Shown in pieces: positions 9,601-15,736 of a stretch of DNA of 64,000 nt (position 1 is its first letter; every line of letters begins with the position of its first letter). The notes under the pieces are model-generated. The model had not been told where the DNA came from. It saw nothing but the letters and a program-made list of their open reading frames with translations, and did no database searches. The DNA is taken from NCBI RefSeq assembly GCF_000799715.1, contig NZ_JUHG01000013.1:1116001-1180000 (forward strand). The letters are read 5' to 3'. Made by a program: the position numbers and the translations under genes. The stretch comes from Martinezella rhizogenes (GTDB lineage: Bacteria > Pseudomonadota > Alphaproteobacteria > Rhizobiales > Rhizobiaceae).

Positions 9601-10220
9601 CACCGGCGCTAAACGGCGCCGGTCTCGGCCCCATCGGCTGGAGCCAAACCGCTCTCTACGATTATCTGCGCACCGGCACCGCTAAAGGCCACGGCAGCGC
9701 CGGCGGTCCGATGGGCTCGGTCGTCAAGGCGCTCGCTCCGCTTCCGGACGGTGATATCAAGGCCATGGCAACGTATCTGGCAAGCTTCTCCGGACAGACC
9801 GAAGACAAAGCCGCCGCGCAACAGACGGCCACACTCGCCAACACGAAGACGGCGGAGGTCACGGCAGCACGGATCGCGCCGGTGGGAGTACGCCTCTTCG
9901 AGGGTGCCTGTTCAGCCTGTCACACCGAGGCTTCGCCACTCGGATCGCTTGCCTTCAACAGCAACCTGCACGCCGATAGGCCCGACAATGTCCTGCTGAC
10001 GGTAATGCACGGGGCGCAGGCTCCGGCGCTGCTTGCTGAGAAGGCAGGTAACGATGCGTCTGAGATCATGTCGATGCCGGCTTATGGCGAAGCCTTAAGC
10101 GATCGTCAGCTGACCGATCTCGCCGCCTATCTGCGCGCCCGCTTTGCCCCAGACAAGCCCGCATGGCAGGAACTTGGCGTGGCCATCGAACGCGCTCGCG
10201 CCGCCCAGCCGATGGATTGA
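6663..10220 (+). CDS. nicB: Nicotinate dehydrogenase large subunit: molybdopterin domain fused to triheme cytochrome c
   Basis: 1185 residues, close to NicB of Pseudomonas putida. Residues 1-720 are the molybdenum-cofactor aldehyde oxidase/xanthine dehydrogenase-type domain (GHVDLGTGIRTAL, GRNCADDV, WFRGVSAMPNSFAHESYIDE, GAGESASVPSAAAIVNAVF). A single hydrophobic helix lies at about 750-770. Three c-type heme sites follow: CNVCH (804-808), CGACH (950-954) and CSACH (1083-1087). Electrons from ring hydroxylation pass NicA clusters to these hemes and on to the respiratory chain, so oxygen is not the oxygen-atom donor. The heme domain must face the periplasm. It is convergent with fpr. Confidence 0.9.
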   Translation: MTAPQETPRARYLEADEILLVVKPGDTPQPDIFLALHPDGTASAFNGHVDLGTGIRTALAQIVAEELDLPFERVRMVLGSTTAAPDQGATIASETIQVTAIPLRQAAATARRWLLEQAALQHGVTPQALSIEEGIIQPTASANWSITFGELIAGRHERIAIDVTAPIKPVENYRIVGKPQPRNDIAAKATGQWTYVHDVRVPDMLHGRVVRPSYVGFDHGPHVGHSLISVNEASIADIPGLVGVVAIGDFVGVVATREENAAEAARRLEVIWRDPPLLPDLNNPEQALRDNPATKRILADQGDVERALEGASPRFDRSYVWPYQMHGSIGPSCAVADWRPERLIVWSGTQNPYPMRRDLALLLDMPEEAVLVERLEAAGCYGRNCADDVTADAALLSRAVGRPVRVQLTREQEHGWEPKGAAQVIDVRGGLDLEGGPAAYDFETRYPSNLSPTLALILTGKVSNVTATSDMGDRTAIPPYAFSNMRIAVQDMPPIARASWFRGVSAMPNSFAHESYIDELAFAAKVDPVEYRLRYLKDPRAVDLVHAVTERAGWTPRTEPGTMGGEGDLLYGRGFAYALYVHGKFPGTPAAWSAWVADVAVNRKTGEIAVTRVTVGQDSGMMINPDGVRHQIHGNVIQSTSRVLKEKVDFSSTAVESAEWGGYPIITFPEVPEIDVLMLLRQDEEPRGAGESASVPSAAAIVNAVFDATGIRFRELPLTPERVLAALGETHPTLALSAPAKKPWRRRGSMFAGAGGIVAGVLAGGILAASPWRGAYPEITRPDPGTYSAATIERGRLAAAAGACNVCHTGADGTPFAGGRAFETPFGVVHATNITPDAENGIGAWSYPAFERAMRQGVRRDGKHLYPVHPYPSFAGATDADLQALYAFLMTQAPSATKTEANALRFPFNIRPLLAGWNMLFAGGRTVPTDATKGDAWNRGAYLVETLGHCGACHTPRNALGAEKKGDFHLAGGLADGWDAPALNGAGLGPIGWSQTALYDYLRTGTAKGHGSAGGPMGSVVKALAPLPDGDIKAMATYLASFSGQTEDKAAAQQTATLANTKTAEVTAARIAPVGVRLFEGACSACHTEASPLGSLAFNSNLHADRPDNVLLTVMHGAQAPALLAEKAGNDASEIMSMPAYGEALSDRQLTDLAAYLRARFAPDKPAWQELGVAIERARAAQPMD

Positions 10221-10263
10221 GGTGGATCTGAATGCGTGTAACGACGGGGACTGATCGAAGAGC

Positions 10264-11106
10264 TTAGCCGACGAAGGCCCGCTCGATGACGAAAGTCGCC
10301 GGGGCATTGTTGGCGCCTTCGATAAGACCGAAGGATTCCAGAACAGCCTTGGTATCCTTCAACATCGCCGCTGAACCGCAGATCATGCCGCGGTCTTCGT
10401 CCGGATTGATGCGTGGCAGGCCCGTCTCTTCGAAAAACTTACCGCTGGTCAGGAGGTCGGTGATCCGGCCCATGCGCGCAAAGGGTTCACGCGTCGTCGT
10501 CGTATGCAGGCGCAGCCGCTCGCCGACGAGCTCGCCGATCAACGGATCGTTCTTCAGCGTCTCGACCATTTCCGTGATGTAGGTGAGTTCGTCCACGTCA
10601 CGGCAGGTCTGGATGAGGACGATTTCCTCGAACTTCTCATAGGTTTCCGGATCGCGGATCAGGCTTGCGAAAGGTGCAACGCCGGTGCCGGTCGATAGGA
10701 GATAGAGCCGCTTGCCCGGGATCAGCGCATCGAGCACCAGCGTGCCGGTCGGCTTCTTGCGCATCAGCACGGTGTCGCCCGGCACGATTTTCTGCAGGTG
10801 TTCCGTCAGCGGACCGCCGGGAACCTTGATGGAATAGAATTCGATCTCCTCGTCCCAGAAGGGACTGGCGATCGAGTAGGCGCGGAAGACCGGCTTTTCG
10901 GCATTCGGCAGGCCGATCATGATAAATTCACCGGAGCGGAAGCGGAATTCCGCCGGCCGGGTAATGCGGAACTTGAACAGCCGGTCGGTGAAATGCCGGA
11001 CCTCGGTTACCGTCTGGACAAAGACATTGGCGGGGATCGGAAAGGCCGGCATAGAACCTGCCTGCTGACCGTCAATGATGACTGCTTCTTCCGTTGACAA
11101 GCTCAT
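10264..11106 (-). CDS. fpr: Ferredoxin--NADP+ reductase (bacterial subclass I Fpr)
   Basis: 280 residues with the chosen start. FAD-binding RAYSIASPFWDE, the NADP region GTGVAPFASLIRD and the C-terminal FVIERAFVG are typical of Fpr. Upstream in-frame ATGs exist (up to 11187) but would place the palindrome 11134-11155 inside the coding region; the ATG at 11106 has GAGGGAA well placed before it. Carrying the same operator as nicA and hnr, it probably supplies low-potential electrons, via a ferredoxin encoded elsewhere, to the 6-hydroxynicotinate reductase. That role is inference; the enzyme family is certain. Confidence 0.88.
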   Translation of the reverse strand: MSLSTEEAVIIDGQQAGSMPAFPIPANVFVQTVTEVRHFTDRLFKFRITRPAEFRFRSGEFIMIGLPNAEKPVFRAYSIASPFWDEEIEFYSIKVPGGPLTEHLQKIVPGDTVLMRKKPTGTLVLDALIPGKRLYLLSTGTGVAPFASLIRDPETYEKFEEIVLIQTCRDVDELTYITEMVETLKNDPLIGELVGERLRLHTTTTREPFARMGRITDLLTSGKFFEETGLPRINPDEDRGMICGSAAMLKDTKAVLESFGLIEGANNAPATFVIERAFVG

Positions 11107-11133
11107 CTGTCTTCCCTCGCCTTGGTCGCTCAT

Positions 11134-11155
11134 ATTCATTTGTACACGAATGAAT
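11134..11155 (-). promoter_or_regulatory. MarR-type operator of fpr (palindrome copy 2)
   Basis: On the minus strand the core CATTCGTGTACAAATGAA matches the nicA and hnr operators; the arms extend to ATTCATT/AATGAAT, a 7-base perfect inverted repeat. TAAAAT (11154-11159, minus strand) directly precedes it and fits a -10 box, so bound repressor would cover the transcription start. It ends 28 bases upstream of the chosen fpr start codon. Confidence 0.75.
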
Positions 11156-11248
11156 TTTACCACGCAATCCATTCCTTGCGCGGACAAGACGAAGTTTCAC
11201 CACCGTCGAAGGCAGAAGGAGGAGAATGGACAGCTTTAGAGCGGCAGA

Positions 11249-11695
11249 TCAGCAGATTTTCTGCAGCAGTTCGAGGAACATCATCCGCTCGCCGGAGGTA
11301 AGCGGCGCCAATGTCCCCTCGGTCGCCACAAGCGCTGCGCCGACATTCGCGGCGATGACCGCGAGACCATCTTCGGTCAGCGACAGGACGACCCGGCGGC
11401 CGTCATTCTGGTCCGGCGCGGTTGCAACGAAGCCGCGCTTCACCAGGCGATCCACCACTCCTTTGATGGTTGCGACATCCATCGCCGTTTCGCGCCCAAG
11501 CTGGTTCTGCGAGCAGGGCTGGATTTCCTTGAGCTTCGAAAGCGCCGACCATTGCGTCGTCGTCAGCTTGTCGCCGATGGCGTTGGCGAAGATCGCCACA
11601 TGCCGCTGGTTGGCCTGCCGAAGGAAGAACCCGACCTGCCGATCGACATGGTATTCGGGTGCGGCGGATTGTCTGTCTTCACGCGATTTCTGCAT
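11249..11695 (-). CDS. MarR family regulator, probable nicotinate-pathway repressor (NicR/BpsR-like)
   Basis: 148 residues from the ATG at 11695, which has GGGGCGGGA just upstream. The N-terminal half (VDRQVGFFLRQANQRHVAIFANAI, LTTTQWSALSKL) and the helix-turn-helix NQLGRETAMDVATIKGVVDRLVKRGF match MarR proteins of nicotinate clusters, where NicR of Pseudomonas and BpsR of Bordetella respond to 6-hydroxynicotinate. It sits between two operator-bearing promoters (fpr and hnr). It resembles the MarR protein at 20846-21331 (RQANQRH versus RRVYQRH, and similar helix-turn-helix). Which of the two binds the shared palindrome cannot be told from sequence. Confidence 0.82.
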   Translation of the reverse strand: MQKSREDRQSAAPEYHVDRQVGFFLRQANQRHVAIFANAIGDKLTTTQWSALSKLKEIQPCSQNQLGRETAMDVATIKGVVDRLVKRGFVATAPDQNDGRRVVLSLTEDGLAVIAANVGAALVATEGTLAPLTSGERMMFLELLQKIC

Positions 11696-11924
11696 TTGTC
11701 CCGCCCCGGATCTGCGCATATGGTTGCGATGTGGGTAAGCTGTTCTAGTTTCAAAAGATTAGAGCGCCATTGTGCGTTGATGTAAACGCTCGCGGTCCCA
11801 AGCCTCTACTTTGAAGACGGAATTTGTCAACGCCACAGCCCTCCGAGAACCGGACCAATCGAAGGCAGCGAAGACACGCATCTGCTCCGGCGGCGGCATT
11901 TTTATCAGAGCTTCCCGCCCTCGC

Positions 11925-11953
11925 TTGACAGGAGCGATAGACGGACTGATACT
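11925..11953 (+). promoter_or_regulatory. Promoter of the hnr operon
   Basis: A perfect -35 TTGACA (11925-11930), a 17-base spacer and GATACT (11948-11953) as -10. The operator begins at the very next base (11954), so it covers the start site. The rest of the 362-base gap 11696-12057 holds the promoter of the MarR gene on the other strand (not resolvable) and a 9-codon ORF. Confidence 0.65.
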
Positions 11954-11971
11954 CATTCGCATACAAATGAA
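11954..11971 (+). promoter_or_regulatory. MarR-type operator of the hnr operon (palindrome copy 3)
   Basis: CATTCGCATACAAATGAA, 16 of 18 bases identical to the nicAB copy at 6003-6020. It follows the -10 box directly. Confidence 0.78.
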
Positions 11972-12057
11972 AAATGGGAACAATGACGGTCAAATATCTG
12001 TCCATGGGCTGATGGCAGCACCACCGGACGAGCGGCCGCGTTAAAATGGAGAGTGCC

Positions 12058-13551
12058 ATGGTCAAGCAACGCGTGGAAAGCGTCGCAAACGGCAAGATAC
12101 GCTGCGATGCCTGTCCCGTCATGTGCTACATCTCCGATGGCCGCTCCGGCGCCTGCGATCGCTATGCCAATGTCGGCGGCGAGCTGATCCGCGTCGATCC
12201 GCTGACGATCATCGAAAACACGATTTCCGAAGGCGGCAATGTCGTGCCATTCCTGGCCCAGCCGGGCGAGAGCGAATGGGATGGCGACATCGTCCACGCC
12301 ACCAGACGCTTCGTCACGGCCGTCGGCGCCGGAACGACCTATCCCGATTACAAGCCGGCCCCCTTCATCGTCTCGCAGCAGGAAAACGGCGTCGATATGG
12401 TGACCGTCGTCACCGAAGGCATCTTCAGCTATTGCGGCGCCAAGGTGAAGATCGACACCGACCGCTTTCTCGGCCCGGAAACGGCAACCGTGCTGGTCGA
12501 TGGCGAAGCGATTGGTCACGTCACGACCGGCGAATACGGCTCGCAGATGCTGTCGCTCGGCGGCGTGCATCACCTGACCGGCGGTTCGAAGAAGGAAGGC
12601 CGCGTCACCTGCGACGCACTGCTGAAACTCTGTAATGGCGACGCCGTCGACATGCAGGTCGACGGCGGGGTCAGCCTGACCATCAAGGCAGGCGCTGCAC
12701 CTGTTATCAACGATGTCGAGGAAAGCCGCATGCGCGTCGGCTGCGGCTCAGCCACCATCGGCATGTTCGCCAAACAGTGGATGGGCCATGTCGATGAGGT
12801 CGTGGTTGTCGACGACCATATTACCGGCGTGCTCTCCGAACACCAGGCCGGACGCCTGCTCGACGTGCCTGCCACCGGCATTCGCATCAAGGGCCGGCGC
12901 TCGACGCCCGGCCGTTATTTCCAGGTGGCCGAACCCGGCATTGGCTGGGGCGGCACCAACATTTCAGATCCTCTGACCATCCTCGGTGATTTCGACCCCA
13001 AGACCGCGTGGCCGGGCATGCGTATGTTGATGGTATCGACCACCGGCGAGCAATATGGCTACTATATTCTCGACGACAATCTGCGGCCGGAATTACAGAC
13101 AATCCTTCCGGCAGCCTTGCAGGAATCGGTCGAGATCATCGCCGAAAACTGCGAACCGGCGCTCACCTCGGTCCTGTTCATTGGCGGTGCCGGCGGCAGC
13201 CTGCGAGCCGGCGTCACCACGAATCCCGTTCGTCTGACACGCTCCGTCAAGGAAGCGTTGACCCATGTTTCCTGTGGCGGCGTCCCGGCCTATGTGTGGC
13301 CGGGCGGCGGCATCACCGTCATGGCCGATGTGACGCAGATGCCCAGCAACGCCTTCGGCTACGTGCCGACGCCAGCGCTCGTCGCACCGATCGAATTCAC
13401 CATGCGGCTTGACGACTACCGCGCACTCGGCGGCCATATGGAAGCCGTCATGCCGATCGAGCAGGCACTTGAACTGGCCGAACGCAAGGTGACACCGATT
13501 GGCCGTGGCCCCTGGCCGACGGAAAGCCGAAATTTCCGGTGGGGCGCCTGA
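12058..13551 (+). CDS. hnr: 6-Hydroxynicotinate reductase
   Basis: 497 residues from the ATG at 12058, preceded by GGAGAG; an ATG at 12046 is possible. The N-terminus has four cysteines (C16, C19, C23, C33: CDACPVMC ... GACDRY) that look like an iron-sulfur site. The rest matches the family of Eubacterium barkeri 6-hydroxynicotinate reductase, which reduces 6-hydroxynicotinate to 6-oxo-1,4,5,6-tetrahydronicotinate with ferredoxin electrons. This is the first committed ring-reduction step and fits the NicAB product. It heads an operon under its own operator, followed by UPF0280 and two DUF1185 genes. Azorhizobium is known to degrade nicotinate through the same tetrahydro intermediate. Confidence 0.85.
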   Translation: MVKQRVESVANGKIRCDACPVMCYISDGRSGACDRYANVGGELIRVDPLTIIENTISEGGNVVPFLAQPGESEWDGDIVHATRRFVTAVGAGTTYPDYKPAPFIVSQQENGVDMVTVVTEGIFSYCGAKVKIDTDRFLGPETATVLVDGEAIGHVTTGEYGSQMLSLGGVHHLTGGSKKEGRVTCDALLKLCNGDAVDMQVDGGVSLTIKAGAAPVINDVEESRMRVGCGSATIGMFAKQWMGHVDEVVVVDDHITGVLSEHQAGRLLDVPATGIRIKGRRSTPGRYFQVAEPGIGWGGTNISDPLTILGDFDPKTAWPGMRMLMVSTTGEQYGYYILDDNLRPELQTILPAALQESVEIIAENCEPALTSVLFIGGAGGSLRAGVTTNPVRLTRSVKEALTHVSCGGVPAYVWPGGGITVMADVTQMPSNAFGYVPTPALVAPIEFTMRLDDYRALGGHMEAVMPIEQALELAERKVTPIGRGPWPTESRNFRWGA

Positions 13552-13570
13552 CGGCAAAGGGAGCGATAGC

Positions 13571-14515
13571 ATGTCGCGGCCTGTTGCCCAATATCTCGAT
13601 GGTGGAGATCCGAACGGCCGGCTGCATCTGCAGCACGGACCGATCGATCTCGTCATCGGCGTCGATGACGGTGGCGCTGCCCGCAAGGGCGAGGCCGAAC
13701 GGCGGGCTCGTGCCTTCGCGGCTGCCATCGCTCGCTTCCAGACTGTCCTCGACGAGTTGGTGAACGAACTGCCTTTGCTCCGCGCACCTGCCGAAATTGG
13801 CGGCCCGATGCCTACGGGCGCGGTCGCCCAACGTATGGTCGCTGCGGTCCGCCCCTTTGCCGCAGATCATTTCATCACGCCGATGGCGGCCGTTGCCGGT
13901 GCCGTCGCCGACGAAATCCTGACGGCGATGCTGGCGGCATTCGACAAGGACGACCGCCCTCACCGCGCCTATGTCAACAATGGCGGCGACATTGCCGTCC
14001 ATCTCGAAGGCGATGCAAAGTTTCATGTCCGCATGGCCCGCGAAGACGGCGCGTCGCTCGGCAATTTCGCGCTGCATGCTTCCGGCCCCACGCGCGGCAT
14101 CGCCACTAGCGGACGCGGCGGGCGCAGCCTGTCGATGGGGATCGCCGATTCCGTGACCGCATTGGCGACAAATGCGGCCGCCGCCGACGCTGCGGTCACG
14201 CTCATTACCAATGCCGTCGATCTTCCGGGCCATGCCGCCATCAGCCGGGCACGCGCTATCGATGTCGTCGACGACAGCGATCTCGGCGAACGACTTGTTG
14301 TCACCGGCTGCGGCCCCCTGACGGACGCGGAAATCGATATGGCGCTTTCCTTTGGCCTTGCTGAGGCGGAGCGCTTCATCGCGCTCGGCCTCATCGACCG
14401 CGCCGGTCTCTTTCTGAGAAACCAGGGCTTGCTTGCCATGCCGGGCGCAGCCCAGCCATTTACAGCCACACCTTTTTCAATCGATCAATCCATGGAGCGG
14501 TTTTCCAATGCCTGA
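13571..14515 (+). CDS. UPF0280 family protein (ApbE-like fold), nicotinate pathway accessory
   Basis: 314 residues; start ATG 13571 with GGGAG upstream. It shows the UPF0280 features: GPMPTGAVAQRMV, ITPMAAVAGAVADEIL near residues 100-116, AYVNNGGDIAVHLEG near 135, and GIATSGRGGRSLSMGIADSVTALA near 175-200. UPF0280 is distantly related to ApbE flavin transferases (the NNGGDI segment corresponds). It lies 19 bases downstream of hnr. A role in assembling or modifying a flavin cofactor of the reductase is a possibility; the family has no proven function that I know. Confidence 0.8.
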   Translation: MSRPVAQYLDGGDPNGRLHLQHGPIDLVIGVDDGGAARKGEAERRARAFAAAIARFQTVLDELVNELPLLRAPAEIGGPMPTGAVAQRMVAAVRPFAADHFITPMAAVAGAVADEILTAMLAAFDKDDRPHRAYVNNGGDIAVHLEGDAKFHVRMAREDGASLGNFALHASGPTRGIATSGRGGRSLSMGIADSVTALATNAAAADAAVTLITNAVDLPGHAAISRARAIDVVDDSDLGERLVVTGCGPLTDAEIDMALSFGLAEAERFIALGLIDRAGLFLRNQGLLAMPGAAQPFTATPFSIDQSMERFSNA

Positions 14516-15092
14516 CGTCAAGATCCGCAAGTTCCTTACCATCGTCGAGGAAATTTATCACGAAGGCGGCAAGCCCGTCGCAAAGCCGCTGAAGCGGGGC
14601 GCGATCGTCGCCGTTATCGAGAACCCGTTCGCCGGCAGCTATCATGAGGAAATCACCGGCTTTATGAAGGATCTGGAGCCGCTCGGCCTCGATATGGCAA
14701 ACCGGCTGGTCACCGCACTCGGCGGCGATGCCACCATTGTCGAGGGCTACGGCAAGGGCATCATCGTCGGTCAGGCCGGCGAACTGGAGCATGGCGCGCT
14801 CTGGCATGCGCCGGGCGGTTACGCCATGCGCGAAGTGCTGGGTGGCGCCAAGGCGATCGTCCCCTCCTCGAAGAAGGTCGGCGGCCCCGGCACGCGGCTG
14901 GATGTCCCGGTTACCCATATCAACGCCTCTTATGTGCGAAGCCATTTCGACTCCATCGAAGTCGGCGTACCGGACGGTCCGCGCGCCAACGAAATGGCGG
15001 TCGTGCTGGTCATGACCACCGGCCCACGCGTCCATGCCCGCAGCGGCGGCCTCAAGGCCGAGGACATCAAGGGCGAGGACGGCCTGCGTTGA
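14508..15092 (+). CDS. DUF1185 (amino acid synthesis family) protein, first of a tandem pair
   Basis: 194 residues, start ATG 14508 overlapping the UPF0280 stop by eight bases, with GGAG upstream. Motifs: AVIENPFAGSYHEE, EGYGKGIIVGQAGELEHGAL, VPSSKKVGGPGTRLDVP, NASYVRSHFDSIEVG, and the C-terminal GGLKAEDIKGEDGLR. Pfam names the family AA_synth, but its chemistry is not established. The downstream neighbour has the same length and all these motifs, so they are paralogs, possibly a heteromer. Within this operon they are candidates for handling the reduced lactam or its opened product. Confidence 0.82.
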   Translation: MPDVKIRKFLTIVEEIYHEGGKPVAKPLKRGAIVAVIENPFAGSYHEEITGFMKDLEPLGLDMANRLVTALGGDATIVEGYGKGIIVGQAGELEHGALWHAPGGYAMREVLGGAKAIVPSSKKVGGPGTRLDVPVTHINASYVRSHFDSIEVGVPDGPRANEMAVVLVMTTGPRVHARSGGLKAEDIKGEDGLR

Positions 15093-15673
15093 CCGCCGAG
15101 ATCCGCAAGATCACCGTCTTCGTCGAGGAGACACTGAGCGAGATGGGTCAGACCATCTCGCCGCCGACGCGCAAGGCGGCCGCCGTCGCCGTCATCGCCA
15201 ATCCTTTTGCCGGCCGTTACGTCGAGGATCTGACGCCGCTGATCAACATCGGCGCGGAACTCGGCGGCCTGCTTGGCCGCAAATGTGTCGAGGCGCTCGG
15301 GATTTCGCCGGCGCAGGCCGAAAGCTACGGCAAGGCGGCGCTGGTCGGCGAGGATGGCGAACTGGAACATGCGGCCGCCCTGCTGCATCCATCGCTCGGA
15401 AAGCCGCTGCGCGCGGCCGTTGAAAAAGGCGCCGCACTGGTGCCGTCCTCGAAAAAGCGCGGCGGCCCCGGCCGGCCCCTCGATATCCCGCTCGGGCACA
15501 AGGATGCCGCCTATGTGCGGTCGCATTTCGACGGGATGGAGGTGAGCCTTGTCGACGCGCCGCGTCCGGCGGAAATCATGGTGGCCGTTGCCGTCACGGA
15601 TAGCGGCAGGCCGCTTGCCCGCGTCGGCGGATTGAAGGCGGCTGATGTCGAAGGCAAGGATGGCCTGCGTTAG
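15089..15673 (+). CDS. DUF1185 (amino acid synthesis family) protein, second of a tandem pair
   Basis: 194 residues. The start is TTG 15089 overlapping the TGA of the first copy (TTGA), so translation is coupled. It shares AVIANPFAGRYVEDL, ESYGKAALVGEDGELEHAA, VPSSKKRGGPGRPLDIP, AAYVRSHFDGMEV and GGLKAADVEGKDGLR with the first copy, roughly 45-50 percent identity by eye. Retention of both copies at equal length suggests distinct but interlocking roles. The operon seems to end here: hyuA has its own operator 33 bases on. Confidence 0.82.
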   Translation: MTAEIRKITVFVEETLSEMGQTISPPTRKAAAVAVIANPFAGRYVEDLTPLINIGAELGGLLGRKCVEALGISPAQAESYGKAALVGEDGELEHAAALLHPSLGKPLRAAVEKGAALVPSSKKRGGPGRPLDIPLGHKDAAYVRSHFDGMEVSLVDAPRPAEIMVAVAVTDSGRPLARVGGLKAADVEGKDGLR

Positions 15674-15705
15674 GGGCATACTCCAAGATCGTCGCTCCAT
15701 GGATT

Positions 15706-15723
15706 CATTTGCATACAAACAAT
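15706..15723 (+). promoter_or_regulatory. MarR-type operator upstream of hyuA (palindrome copy 4)
   Basis: CATTTGCATACAAACAAT, the same core TGCATACAAA as the hnr copy with weaker outer arms. It ends one base before the first possible ATG of hyuA, which suggests the operator lies in the leader and that translation starts at the GTG at 15737. No good -35/-10 pair is seen ahead of it. Confidence 0.65.
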
Positions 15724-15736
15724 AATGGGAACAGTC

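Noticed and set aside
11693..11704. A further copy of the nicotinate operator near the MarR start (GCATTTGTCCCG)
   Set aside because: Only one half-site matches and it lies within coding sequence at the start codon.
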